Source: Elusimicrobia bacterium GWA2_56_46
Lineage (GTDB): Bacteria > Elusimicrobiota > Elusimicrobia > Elusimicrobiales > UBA9959
Assembly (NCBI GenBank): GCA_001799575.1
Contig: MGTT01000009.1
Location: 1-64,000, forward strand
DNA length: 64,000 nt
Reading direction: 5' to 3'
Shown: positions 16,005 through 24,432 of the stretch, one piece after another
Numbering within the stretch: position 1 is the first letter of the stretch
How the letters are laid out: the number at the start of each line of letters is the position of its first letter
Notes under the pieces: model-generated
The model's database searches: none
What the model was told of the DNA's origin: nothing
The model's input: the letters and a program-made list of their open reading frames with translations, nothing else
Position numbers and translations under genes: made by a program

Positions 16005-17342
16005 ATGCCCGATTCCCTTTTTGAGGCGGACGCCGGAGCCGCGCCCGAGGCGGAGGCCGCGCCGCTGGCCGCCCGGATGGCCCCGCTTGAGCTTGACGAA
16101 TTCGCCGGCCAGGAGCATATCCTGGGCGAGGGCAAGCTTTTGAGGCGCGCCATTATGGCCGACAGCCTTCAGTCGGCGGTGTTTTACGGCCCGTCCGGCG
16201 CCGGCAAGACCGCGCTGGCACGCTACATCTCATCAAAAACGAAAGCCCGCACTTTTGAACTGAACGCCGTGACCGCGGGCGTGGCTGAGCTTAAAAAGAT
16301 CCTGGAATTTTCAAAAGGCCTTTCCGGCGGCCTGATGAAAAAGACCCGCGTCCTTCTTGTTCTGGATGAGATACATCACTTCAACCGCACCCAGCAGGAC
16401 GTGCTGCTGCCCTCGGTGGAAAAGGGCGAGGTCATACTCATCGGCATGACCACGGAAAACCCTTTCTTCTACATAAACGGCGCCCTGCTTTCAAGATTTA
16501 TAGTGGTTGAATTCAAATCCCTGAACGAAGGCCATCTGCGCAAGATCCTCGCCGGCGCTTTATCGGAAGAAAGGGGGCTTAAGGGCGCCAATGTCGAACT
16601 GAGCGCGGAAGCCGCCGATTACCTGGTTTCCAATTCCATGGGCGACGCCCGCCGCCTTTTGAACGCCCTTGAACTGGCCGCCGTCACCACCGCGCCGGAT
16701 GACGGGGGAAAGCGTAAAATCGGCCTGGATACCGCCAGGGAATCCATACAGCGGCGGAGCCTGCGCTACGATAAGAGCTCGGACGAGCATTACGACCATA
16801 TTTCCGCTTTCATAAAATCCATGCGCGGCTCCGACCCCGACGCCGCGGTTTACTGGCTGGCCAGGATGCTGGAGGCCGGGGAAGACCCCCGTTTTCTGGC
16901 CCGCCGGATACTCATCTGCGCTTCCGAGGATGTGGGCAACGCCAATCCGACGGCCCTGCTGGTGGCCGAGAGCGCGTTCAAAGCGGTGGAAGTTCTGGGT
17001 ATGCCGGAAAGCCGCATAACGCTGGCCCAGGCCGCCATCTACGTGGCGGTTTCGCCCAAATCCAACGCTTCCTACATGGCCATCAATAAGGCTATGGCGG
17101 AAATAGCGCACGGCCCGGAACGGCCCGTGCCCATGCACCTGCGGGACGCCTCCAGGGACGGCGAGGCCCTGGGCCACGGCAAGGGGTACAAGTACCCGCA
17201 CGATTTCCCCGGCCATTACGTCAAACAGGAATATATGCCGGAGCCGAAGAGATTTTACAAACCGTCGGAACAGGGCTTCGAGGCGGAAATCGGAAAAAGA
17301 TTGGCGCGGCTCAAAGGGGACGCGCAGGATGGTCATAAGTGA
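16005..17342 (+). CDS. rarA: Replication-associated recombination protein A (RarA/MgsA)
   Basis: A 445-residue AAA+ ATPase of the clamp-loader-like RarA/WRNIP1 family, which acts at stalled replication forks. Walker A is GPSGAGKTALA at about residues 59-69, Walker B is VLDEIHHFN, and sensor residues lie in GMTTENP. The C-terminal MgsA tetramerisation domain is intact and includes the conserved PMHLRDASRDGEALGHGKGY segment. ATG at 16005 is preferred over an upstream start inside zapA. It lies 4 bases after zapA. Confidence 0.94.
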   Translation: MPDSLFEADAGAAPEAEAAPLAARMAPLELDEFAGQEHILGEGKLLRRAIMADSLQSAVFYGPSGAGKTALARYISSKTKARTFELNAVTAGVAELKKILEFSKGLSGGLMKKTRVLLVLDEIHHFNRTQQDVLLPSVEKGEVILIGMTTENPFFYINGALLSRFIVVEFKSLNEGHLRKILAGALSEERGLKGANVELSAEAADYLVSNSMGDARRLLNALELAAVTTAPDDGGKRKIGLDTARESIQRRSLRYDKSSDEHYDHISAFIKSMRGSDPDAAVYWLARMLEAGEDPRFLARRILICASEDVGNANPTALLVAESAFKAVEVLGMPESRITLAQAAIYVAVSPKSNASYMAINKAMAEIAHGPERPVPMHLRDASRDGEALGHGKGYKYPHDFPGHYVKQEYMPEPKRFYKPSEQGFEAEIGKRLARLKGDAQDGHK

Positions 17343-17357
17343 CCTGTGCCTTGTGAT

Positions 17358-18596
17358 ATGGACTCCAAAATTTACACCGTAAGCGAGCTCAGCCAGGGCA
17401 TAAAGCATCTGCTTGAAACTTCTTTCCGCGAGATCCGGGTGGAGGGGGAAATTTCAGGGCTTAAGATCTCGTCCCTGGGCCATACTTATTTCGACCTGAA
17501 AGATTCCGTTTCCAATATTTCCGGCGTGATGTTCCGCGGCTTCGCCTCCGGGTTGACGTTCGATCTGGAGAACGGCCTCCTGGTGCGCGTTCGCGGCAAT
17601 ATAACCACTTACGATAAGCAGAGCAAGTACCAGCTTATGGCGCGCGAGATCCAGCCCGCGGGCCAGGGGCCCCTGCAGCTGGCTTTCGAGCGGTTAAAGA
17701 AAAAATTACAGGCTGAAGGACTGTTCGACGCCGCGCGAAAGCGCCCCATCCCCGCCCTGCCGCAGAAAATAGCCGTGGTCACTTCTCCCACAGGGGCGGC
17801 CATAAGGGATATCCTTTCGATACTCAAGCGCCGCTACGCCAATCTGCACATAATAATAGCGCCGGTAAAGGTGCAGGGCGCGGGCTCAAAAGAAGAGATC
17901 GCCCAGGCCATAAAAGACCTGAACGGGATCCCGGATATAGACGTGATGCTGGTGGGCCGCGGCGGCGGTTCCATGGAAGACCTGTGGGCTTTCAACGAAG
18001 AAATCGTCGCCCGGGCCATCGCCGGTTCCAGGATACCGGTGATCTCCTGCGTGGGACACGAGACCGATTTCACCATAGCCGACTTCGCGGCCGATCTGCG
18101 CGCGGCCACGCCTTCGGCCGCGGCGGAACTGGTGGTCAAAAGCAAGGTGGAACTGGCCGCCAATATAGCCGGGCTGGAAAAGCGTCTGCTGCAGTCGCTG
18201 CGCATTTATTACGAGAATCTCTCCGGAAAGTTCAGGCGCCTGGCCTCAAGCCGGGCGCTTGTAAACCCGCTGTACCTGCTTGAAAGGCCCGTTCAGCGGC
18301 TCGACAGAGCCGCGGAGGGTTTGTTTGACGGCTCCGCCGAGAGGCTCCGCCGCTGCGAAGAAAAACTTAATCTGCAGAGGGAAAAACTTAAGGCCCTCAG
18401 CCCGCTTTTCCCTCTTAAGAAAGGTTACGCTATAGTGAAAACAGCCGACGGCAGGGCCGTGAAAAAAGCGGCCGGTTTGCGCGCCGGGGACCGGCTTTCC
18501 CTGCAGTTCGCCGAAGGCAGGGCCGAAGCGGAAGTTCTGAAGAGCGAGAATGGGGACAACTTGCCGCAAGGCGTCCCCCAGGAGACTTTATGGTGA
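17358..18596 (+). CDS. xseA: Exodeoxyribonuclease VII large subunit
   Basis: A 412-residue catalytic subunit of exonuclease VII, which degrades single-stranded DNA. An N-terminal OB-fold (about 1-100, starting YTVSELSQGIKHLLE) precedes the catalytic domain with AVVTSPTGAAIRDI, VGRGGGSMEDLWAFN and SCVGHETDFTIADFAADLRAATPSAAAEL. A long helical region follows. An alternative GTG at 17346 adds four residues. The last 14 codons run through a palindrome (18552-18578), so the C-terminus seems extended by inserted repeat DNA. Confidence 0.94.
   Translation: MDSKIYTVSELSQGIKHLLETSFREIRVEGEISGLKISSLGHTYFDLKDSVSNISGVMFRGFASGLTFDLENGLLVRVRGNITTYDKQSKYQLMAREIQPAGQGPLQLAFERLKKKLQAEGLFDAARKRPIPALPQKIAVVTSPTGAAIRDILSILKRRYANLHIIIAPVKVQGAGSKEEIAQAIKDLNGIPDIDVMLVGRGGGSMEDLWAFNEEIVARAIAGSRIPVISCVGHETDFTIADFAADLRAATPSAAAELVVKSKVELAANIAGLEKRLLQSLRIYYENLSGKFRRLASSRALVNPLYLLERPVQRLDRAAEGLFDGSAERLRRCEEKLNLQREKLKALSPLFPLKKGYAIVKTADGRAVKKAAGLRAGDRLSLQFAEGRAEAEVLKSENGDNLPQGVPQETLW
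18552..18578. repeat. Palindrome at the end of xseA, same family as 50322
   Basis: Arms 18552-18562 and 18568-18578 pair with two mismatches around a GCCGC loop. The sequence is nearly identical to the perfect copy at 50322-50348. In both places the palindrome is followed by AGGAG or AGGGAG and a start codon about 12 bp later. Here it also encodes the C-terminal residues of XseA. Confidence 0.65.
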
Positions 18597-18850
18597 AAAA
18601 GGAAAAGACCGCCGGTTTTGAGGAAAAACTGATGAAACTAGAAGAGATAGTCGGCAAACTGGAAGATGAAAGTACGCCGATAGAGGAATCCCTGACGCTT
18701 TTTGAGGAAGGGGTAGTGATCTCAAAGGAGCTTTCCGAGAAGCTGGAAGAGATCAGGCGCAAGATAGAGGTTTTAAAGAAAGACGCCGAAGGCAAACTAA
18801 AACTGGAAAAGTTCGAAGACGAAGACGAGAATGAAGACCGCTTAAAATAA
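18590..18850 (+). CDS. xseB: Exodeoxyribonuclease VII small subunit
   Basis: An 86-residue, acidic, helical protein matching XseB: GFEEKLMKLEEIVGKLEDESTPIEESLTLFEEG. Several small subunits bind the long helix of one XseA. It overlaps xseA by 7 bases, giving coupled translation. A GGAG ribosome binding site lies immediately after the palindrome in xseA. The C-terminal 15 residues are mainly Asp/Glu/Lys. Confidence 0.92.
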   Translation: MVKKEKTAGFEEKLMKLEEIVGKLEDESTPIEESLTLFEEGVVISKELSEKLEEIRRKIEVLKKDAEGKLKLEKFEDEDENEDRLK

Positions 18851-19015
18851 CCCGCCCTGTTGCATTTCCCGCGTAATTTTGTAAGATTACTCCGGGGGGA
18901 TAATCTTATTGTCCCGTATATTAAAAAGTTCCTGAAAGAGCGTAGGACGGCGCCGGATTCCCTTTAAGGGGCAGCCCTGTGTCGTCGGTCGCGCTTCCGG
19001 GAGAAAGGGGGAAAA

Positions 19016-19672
19016 ATGAGCAAAGATACTGCCACGGTAGCGAAGCATTTCTACGCCGAGGCTTACGCTGATTATCTGCGGAGCGGGAATCTGTATGAGG
19101 CGACCTGCAAGGTGGCGTACGACCTGTACCTGCGGAGGGGGAACACCCCGAGCAGCCAGGAAGCGGACTGGGCGGAGGCCGAGAGGATAACGAGGGACTG
19201 GCCGCATACCATCACCGAAACTTCCCAGGTGCATCTGTTCGATAAGTCTTTGGCGAAGACCAGGGAGTGGCTGAAGGAGATAGAAGCCGAACTTGGTTTA
19301 ACCAACCCCAACGAAGCCTACAGGGTGTTGAGAGCTGTGCTCCACGCCGTAAGGGAGAGGCTCCCTGTAAAGGAAACTGCGGAATTCGCCGCGCAGCTGC
19401 CGATAATGATAACCGGCGTCTATTACTCCGGCTGGATCCCGAACGACAAGCCGGCGAGGATGAGGCATGCCAGCGAGTTCGTTGACAGGGTGGAAGCGGA
19501 ATTGCCTAAAAACCTGGATCCCGTGCGCATGACGCAGGGGATAATAAGGGTTCTGGGGCGGCATATCAGCAAGGGCGCGCTGGAGGACGTAAAGCGAAAT
19601 CTTTCCGCGGCGATCCGGGAATTTTGGATGGAAAGTCTGTCTGAAGACCGGGTTGAAGCCGGAAAACGCTGA
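19016..19672 (+). CDS. DUF2934-DUF2267 fusion protein
   Basis: A 218-residue soluble protein. Residues about 15-65 resemble DUF2934 (a short helical unit with KVAYDLYLRRG and EADWAEAERI). Residues about 95-200 resemble DUF2267 (AYRVLRAVLHAVRERLPVKETAEFAAQLP and YYSGW). Neither domain has a proven function, and both are frequent in stress-associated bacterial genes. An AGGGGGAAAA-type ribosome binding site precedes the ATG. A strong terminator-like hairpin follows, so it is probably monocistronic. Confidence 0.8.
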   Translation: MSKDTATVAKHFYAEAYADYLRSGNLYEATCKVAYDLYLRRGNTPSSQEADWAEAERITRDWPHTITETSQVHLFDKSLAKTREWLKEIEAELGLTNPNEAYRVLRAVLHAVRERLPVKETAEFAAQLPIMITGVYYSGWIPNDKPARMRHASEFVDRVEAELPKNLDPVRMTQGIIRVLGRHISKGALEDVKRNLSAAIREFWMESLSEDRVEAGKR

Positions 19673-19682
19673 CGGCTGACGT

Positions 19683-19735
19683 CCGGCACGCCGAACAAAA
19701 GGCCGCTCTTCGGGGGCCTTTGTTTGGCGTGCCGG
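19683..19735 (+). terminator. Strong hairpin terminator
   Basis: A stem of about 20 bp with one bulge pairs 19683-19704 with 19715-19735 around the loop gctcttcggg. GGGTTTCATTT follows. It separates the DUF2934-DUF2267 gene from tlyA. Confidence 0.6.
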
Positions 19736-19762
19736 GTTTCATTTGGTAGTATATTGTGTCTT

Positions 19763-20497
19763 ATGAAAACCCGTCTGGATATCGCCTGCGTGGAACGCGG
19801 CATCTTTGAGTCCCGGGTAAAGGCTCAGGCTTCCATCATGGCGGGCCTGGTGCTGGTCAACGGCCGGCCGGCGGATAAGGCCGGGAAGCCGGTAGGGGAG
19901 GATGATCTGATAGCGGTGGCGAAATCCGATTGCCCCTACGTTTCAAGGGGCGGGATTAAACTGAAAGGGGCCATAGACGTTTTTAAGATAGAAGTGAGGG
20001 ATAAAGTCTGCCTGGACGTGGGTGCGTCCACCGGCGGGTTCGCCGATTGTTTTTTGCAGGAGGGCGCTAAAAAAGTCTATGCCGTTGACGTGGGCGAGGG
20101 GCAGCTCCATGAAAAAATAAAAAGCCATCCGAAAGTGGTCTTCTTGCCGCGGATCAATGCCCGGTTCCTGACTCCCGGTATTTTCGCCGAGCCGCCGGAG
20201 CTTGCCGCCATAGACGTGTCCTTCATCTCCCTCAAACTCATCCTCGGCCCGGTTTTTAATTCCACCTCCCCCGCAGCGAGGATCGTAGCGCTTATCAAGC
20301 CGCAGTTCGAACTGGAGCCCAAAGACCTGAAAAAAGGAATCGTAAAGTCCGATGAGACCCGTCTTCAGGCCGTTGAAGCGCTTCGGACTTTCGTAAAAGA
20401 CAATTTCAGGGAAGTTGAAGAAGCCGGTCTCATAATGTCGCCCATCAAGGGCGCAAAAGGCAACGTGGAATACTTATGGTATCTAAAGAAGTTATAG
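19763..20497 (+). CDS. tlyA: TlyA-family rRNA 2'-O-methyltransferase
   Basis: A 244-residue protein with an N-terminal S4 RNA-binding domain (about 1-60, KTRLDIACVERGIFESRVKA) and an FtsJ-like methyltransferase domain. The SAM motif is LDVGASTGGFADCFL at about residues 80-94, and DVSFISL lies at about 153. Actinobacterial TlyA methylates 16S and 23S rRNA cytidines; a short hemolysin label is historical. ATG at 19763 is chosen because it starts the S4 domain. TATATT lies 7 bp before the ATG with no ribosome binding site, which suggests a leaderless mRNA. Confidence 0.9.
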   Translation: MKTRLDIACVERGIFESRVKAQASIMAGLVLVNGRPADKAGKPVGEDDLIAVAKSDCPYVSRGGIKLKGAIDVFKIEVRDKVCLDVGASTGGFADCFLQEGAKKVYAVDVGEGQLHEKIKSHPKVVFLPRINARFLTPGIFAEPPELAAIDVSFISLKLILGPVFNSTSPAARIVALIKPQFELEPKDLKKGIVKSDETRLQAVEALRTFVKDNFREVEEAGLIMSPIKGAKGNVEYLWYLKKL

Positions 20498-22065
20498 GGT
20501 CTGAAGCTGGAGAGTTCGGAAAGTTTTTGGCAATTACGCGACTCTTCAAAACGGCGTTCAACAGGCTCCCGATCTTTCTTCCGTCCTTGCTGTTGCTGGC
20601 CGGCTGCGGCAATTATTATTCCGTTAAGATCCCCTACTACCTGCCTGAAAACCGGAATATCATAGAGACCAGAAAGGCTCTATCCGCGCTTTATATAGCG
20701 GTGAAAGCTCCGCCCCTTCCGGAGGAGAGCGCTCTTGGCGGCGTACTCGGAAATCCGGGCAGCGCGCGCCGGCCGGAACTGGACACCTATAATTTTGCCA
20801 GGAAAGTCGCCCAGGTGTTTTCCCGGCCCGGCATAAGCGTAAAGGCCTGCCGGGTTTTCCGGACCGAAGAGGACACCGATCCGTATATGCGCTACTTCAG
20901 CCCGTCCGGGCTTCTGGCGCTGGAGATCTCGGATCTTTCGGTTTCGGCCAAAAAAGAGGTTCGCTCCAGCGTATATTACGATAAGAACAAACAGAAGCAG
21001 ACCATCAAGACCGCGGTCTGGGTTTATTCGGCATCCATCAGGGCCGATGTCCGGCTGCTTTTGGCCGCCGATATGCGGACTCTGGACAAAATATCGGAGA
21101 CTTTCTCCTACGTGGAGGACAGGTCTGACGGAAACAAGAACGCCGCCGAATGGTATGAGGAGAATGAAGCCAGGCTGGTCGGCGCCGCGACGGCCCGGCT
21201 TTCCGACCGCTATATAGGAAAACAGACGCTCCGTATGCGTCCGCTCTTCAGGAAAAAAGACGATCCCGAGTCGTCCCGCGCGGCGGATCTGGCCCGGCGC
21301 GGCGGCTGGGGCGAGGCCGAAGTGGTATGGACCCGGCGTCTGAAAAACAAGGAGGACTGGCGGGACATGATGGATCTGGGGGTTTCGGCCGAGGTGCGGA
21401 AAGATTATCCCGCGGCCAGGGACTATTATGTCAGGGCCCGCGAGGCTTCCTCCGGGGATAAGGAAGCCAGGCCCGTGAGGTGGGACGAGATTCTCGGCGA
21501 TCTTGAGGTAATGCTTTCCACCGGCTCCGCCGCCCAGTCCGCGGGGGACGACTGGTTTGCGCCGGCTCTCGCCGTGCTTCCCTTCGCCGACGAAACCACC
21601 AGTATCGACGGGCCGCCCATGCTCCGGACTTTGATCCACGCGGCGCTTACGGCCGCCGGCTACCGCGTGCAGGCACTTGAGGACACGGATCGGATCCTTC
21701 TCTCTCACGGGCTCAGCCAGGGCGGCCAGCTTGGGGCGGCCGACCGGGCGGAAATCTGCAAATGGCTGGGAGTGGAACGGCTTTTTTACGGCGATATAAG
21801 CGAGTTTTCCGAAGTGACGGCCGGAATTTACAACCGCCGCATGATAAAAGGCCAGACCATGCTCTGGGATCTCAAGGCCGGTGATTTTATCTGGGGGCTC
21901 AACCCCTCGGTGATACGGGTGAGCACCGCCAGAAGTTTTCTGGGCGGAATGTTTTCCCAGCTGGCGAAAGGCCTGATAGAGCGCATAAAGAACAAGCCGT
22001 TAGCCTACGAAAGTTCCCTCTTCGCCGCCAGGGCGGCTGAAGCCCTCCCGAACAAAATCAAGTAA
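20476..22065 (+). CDS. Lipoprotein with a GNA1162/DUF799-like domain
   Basis: A 529-residue envelope lipoprotein. A basic, hydrophobic signal ends in the lipobox LLAGC at about residues 40-44 of the longest reading. TTG at 20527 would give a more normal-length signal peptide than ATG at 20476, which overlaps tlyA by 22 bases. The middle holds a TPR-like helical stretch (about 270-340). The C-terminal domain (AVLPFADETTSIDGP and following) resembles GNA1162, a CsgG/LpoB-related fold of outer-membrane-anchored factors. Function unknown. Confidence 0.78.
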   Translation: MVSKEVIGSEAGEFGKFLAITRLFKTAFNRLPIFLPSLLLLAGCGNYYSVKIPYYLPENRNIIETRKALSALYIAVKAPPLPEESALGGVLGNPGSARRPELDTYNFARKVAQVFSRPGISVKACRVFRTEEDTDPYMRYFSPSGLLALEISDLSVSAKKEVRSSVYYDKNKQKQTIKTAVWVYSASIRADVRLLLAADMRTLDKISETFSYVEDRSDGNKNAAEWYEENEARLVGAATARLSDRYIGKQTLRMRPLFRKKDDPESSRAADLARRGGWGEAEVVWTRRLKNKEDWRDMMDLGVSAEVRKDYPAARDYYVRAREASSGDKEARPVRWDEILGDLEVMLSTGSAAQSAGDDWFAPALAVLPFADETTSIDGPPMLRTLIHAALTAAGYRVQALEDTDRILLSHGLSQGGQLGAADRAEICKWLGVERLFYGDISEFSEVTAGIYNRRMIKGQTMLWDLKAGDFIWGLNPSVIRVSTARSFLGGMFSQLAKGLIERIKNKPLAYESSLFAARAAEALPNKIK

Positions 22066-22148
22066 CGCATAATTTTAACCACACCCATTCACGCTCCGTA
22101 ATTGCCCGCCCATTTTTACCCGACAGGACGCTGTCGGGGTGGCCTGCT

Positions 22149-22592
22149 ATGACCTCAATTGAGGTAAAAAAATTCTTTTATAAAAAAGTCTGCCAAATTG
22201 ATTTCAAACTATACGCCGTTACCTTAAACAAAAAGCGAGTTTATGAGTGTCTTGCGAAAGATAAAGAACGCATTTACAACTATATAGCCCGGATGACGTT
22301 GGAGCGGGTGGATTTTAAAGACGCGGCTGTAAGGGTAATAATAACGGTGGATAAAAGCAAATCCAAGCATGAAATACTTGGTTTTAACGAATATATAATC
22401 AATCAGATCAAAGCCCGCATTGATCCGCTTGTGCCCCTAGATATTTTCCACGCTCTTTCGCAGGAAAACCCCGGATTACAGGCTGCGGATATGTTCGCCT
22501 GGGGGCTTTTTAGAAAATATGAGAATAAAGATTGCGCGTGGTACGACATTTTTAAAACGCGCTTGAGAGTAGATCGGCTTTATCTGCCGTAA
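22149..22592 (+). pseudogene. DUF3800 gene remnant lacking its N-terminus
   Basis: The 147 residues match only the middle and C-terminal parts of DUF3800 proteins: KKFFYKKVCQIDFKLYAV, then VRVIITVDKSKSK, then the hallmark QENPGLQAADMFAWGLFRKYE. The usual N-terminal DESG segment, with a conserved acidic residue, is missing and is not encoded upstream. Full members have about 200-240 residues. Base composition is clearly more A/T-rich than the neighbours, which suggests acquisition. The fold may be nuclease-like in other studies; activity here is unlikely without the N-terminus. Confidence 0.7.
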
Positions 22593-22598
22593 AAAGAA

Positions 22599-22692
22599 GA
22601 AGAGCGTGCCGCGTAGACTAAAATGCCCAGGCTATGGCCCACACGATGGAAGGGAACACCTGGAACGGCCTACAACGGGCTTACCGCTCTTC
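22599..22692 (+). ncRNA. Candidate structured RNA downstream of DUF3800
   Basis: Directly after the DUF3800 remnant a nested fold can be drawn. P1 is 22599-22606 with 22685-22692 (8 bp). P2 is 22608-22610 with 22678-22680 and 22613-22616 with 22670-22673. P3 is 22627-22631 with 22659-22663. A further hairpin follows at 22692-22711. Several conserved RNA classes named DUF3800 motifs are known beside DUF3800 genes, so the position is suggestive. I cannot match it to a specific class without a covariance model. Confidence 0.35.
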
Positions 22693-22879
22693 CTCTATAG
22701 TATATCAGAGGCCGTATCTCCCGTCAATAGAAATTTTTTCTGACGGGCCATGAAGAAGGATTGCGTTGAGGAGGATCGGTTGGAGATCTTTCAGCCCTCT
22801 AAGGCTAAATGGGGGTATAGTACTCGTGACAAGGAATGTTCGTTAGATTAAAACGCTGAGTGTCCGGCGCGGATATGAG

Positions 22880-22914
22880 GCGCCAGGCTGCCTTAAAAAG
22901 CAGCCTGGCGCTTT
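22880..22914. terminator. Strong GC-rich hairpin with T run
   Basis: A perfect 12-bp stem (22880-22891 with 22900-22911) has the loop cttaaaaa and is followed by TTT. It could terminate transcription leaving the DUF3800 region. An A run in the loop and the AAAG on the other side make it less convincing on the minus strand. Confidence 0.5.
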
Positions 22915-22970
22915 AACGTGGGTGGGTGGATATGGATTCACCAACGACCTGGGCGGGAACAACTATATTT

Positions 22971-23116
22971 TTAAGGATCTCAGAGTAAGGGAACAGTGAA
23001 GGGGTGGCGATGGGCAGCCTTTTTGACCCGGCAGGCTGCCGACGGAAGCAAAAAGGCTGCCCGTCGACAGGCCCCCGCTCTGTCGTGCGCCACTTCCTAT
23101 TAAGTAACTGTGTCAA
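22971..23116 (-). repeat. Structured dispersed repeat, copy 1
   Basis: The first 36 bases match 41631-41666 with three differences. An 18-bp hairpin (23008-23025 with 23049-23066, one mismatch) follows, then a right block shared with copy 2 (gctctgtcgtgcgc). The stem sequence is unlike copy 2, but the 23-nt loop is similar (CCCG, CAGG, CCGA and GGAAG in the same order). The element lies just beyond the stop of the minus-strand methyltransferase gene, as copy 2 does beyond transketolase. Confidence 0.7.
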
Positions 23117-23144
23117 TCTCCTTTCCGAATAGGCAGGATAAGTG

Positions 23145-24425
23145 TCAATTCTTCTCGAAGACCAGGAGGGTTTCTACGTGGGGGGTGTTGGGGTAGAAAT
23201 CGAAAGCGGCGGAGCGGACCAGCTTGTACTTCTCCAGGAAGAACGCCGCGTCGCGGCCCTGCGTTATCGGGTTGCAGGACAGATAGATTATTTTCCCCGG
23301 CAGTAACTCCATTATATTCTTCACCACTTTCTGGTGCAGCCCCGCCCTCGGCGGATCCAGCACCAGGATGTCAGCGCCCTTGAGCAGAGCCGCGTCGGCT
23401 TTTTCCATCATAGAACAGAGTATCTCAAAATTCCCGGCCTTATTCTGCTCCGCGTTAAGCGAAGCGTACCTGACCGAGTTAGGCACGCATTCCACGGCGT
23501 AAACCTTGTCCGCCAGATCCCTGAGCGCCAGACCTATGGCGCCCACGCCGGAATACAGGTCTATGAGCTTTCCGCACTTGAACGCCGCGCCGCGTATTTC
23601 CTTCAGAGCTTCTTCAAAAAGCTCCATATTGTTCTGAAAAAAACAGTCGAAACCGTATGAAAGGAGCGTGCCGCAGACCTTTTCGGTGACGAAATCATTT
23701 CCCCAGGCGCTTATGATCTCGTCGGCGGAGCTCATGGGACTTAAGGGATTGGAATACGCGGCTATGAAGCCGTTCAGGCCTTCCGGCCTGAATTCCTTCA
23801 GGGCGATATCTTTTCTTTTCAGGAACAGAACCGCTATCCGTTCGCCGGTATTCTTGGCCTCGCGGAAAATAAGGGTTTTCAGGTCGGCCGGGGTCAGTCC
23901 GGCTTCGTTAAGTTTTTCAAGGATCTCAAGGGCGATGGCGTTGGTCTTGTCGCTCATCAGGGCGCAGCCTTTTGGCAGCGCGTACATCTCACGGTAGTTG
24001 CCGCGCTTATGGAAAGCGAAAGCCAGCCGGCCGTTTTCGGAGGCGAAGCTGTATTCTATCTTGGTGCGGTAGCCGAAGAGCTGTTTGGCCTCGTAAAACT
24101 TATCCAGCCGGATGGTCTCATGGGTGGTCTGGTACAGGAGGTCTTCCACCAGGCCTTTTTTTGTCTCGGCCTGCAGGGGATAGTCCATGATCTGCCAGGG
24201 AGAGCAGCTGAGGTAATGGTCTTCTTTCGGTTCGACTCTCCTCGGCGAGGGCGTGAGCACTTCCAGCAGTTCCGCCTCCATGAAATTGCGTTTTTCCATG
24301 GTCACGCGGACGCGGGCGGTTTCGCCGGGCAGGAGTCCGTAGGCGAAGACCACTTTGCCGTCATGGCGGCCGAGAGCTTTTCCTTCCCCGACGATTTTTT
24401 TGAATTCAAGAGTGATTTCTTTCAT
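23145..24425 (-). CDS. TrmA/RumA-family RNA uracil-5 methyltransferase
   Basis: A 426-residue SAM-dependent enzyme that makes 5-methyluridine in rRNA or tRNA. It has an N-terminal TRAM RNA-binding domain (about 1-58), a central domain, and the catalytic Rossmann fold with DLYSGVGAIGLALRD at about 284. The catalytic Cys is in YLSCNP near residue 380. Unlike E. coli RlmD it lacks a full four-cysteine cluster motif near residue 75; only LSCSPW remains. The start at 24425 is at the TRAM domain. An upstream in-frame start would run into the palindromic element. Confidence 0.88.
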   Translation of the reverse strand: MKEITLEFKKIVGEGKALGRHDGKVVFAYGLLPGETARVRVTMEKRNFMEAELLEVLTPSPRRVEPKEDHYLSCSPWQIMDYPLQAETKKGLVEDLLYQTTHETIRLDKFYEAKQLFGYRTKIEYSFASENGRLAFAFHKRGNYREMYALPKGCALMSDKTNAIALEILEKLNEAGLTPADLKTLIFREAKNTGERIAVLFLKRKDIALKEFRPEGLNGFIAAYSNPLSPMSSADEIISAWGNDFVTEKVCGTLLSYGFDCFFQNNMELFEEALKEIRGAAFKCGKLIDLYSGVGAIGLALRDLADKVYAVECVPNSVRYASLNAEQNKAGNFEILCSMMEKADAALLKGADILVLDPPRAGLHQKVVKNIMELLPGKIIYLSCNPITQGRDAAFFLEKYKLVRSAAFDFYPNTPHVETLLVFEKN

Positions 24426-24432
24426 AGTTGCC

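Larger units (their letters stand above)
22077..23116. mobile_element. Candidate DUF3800-linked element, probably degraded
   Basis: A lower-GC patch between the lipoprotein and the methyltransferase gene. Its left end shares a 15-mer (cgtaattgcccgccc, 22097-22111) and looser flanking similarity with 41578-41616. Its right end (22971-23116) is a structured repeat also present at 41631-41820. Between the ends lie a truncated DUF3800 gene, a foldable RNA-like segment and a strong hairpin. The second locus has the same two ends with almost nothing between, as expected for an internal deletion derivative. No transposase is visible, so mobility is inference. Confidence 0.4.

Noticed and set aside
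22913-23116. 67-codon minus-strand frame
   Set aside because: It lies wholly within the structured repeat and a hairpin.
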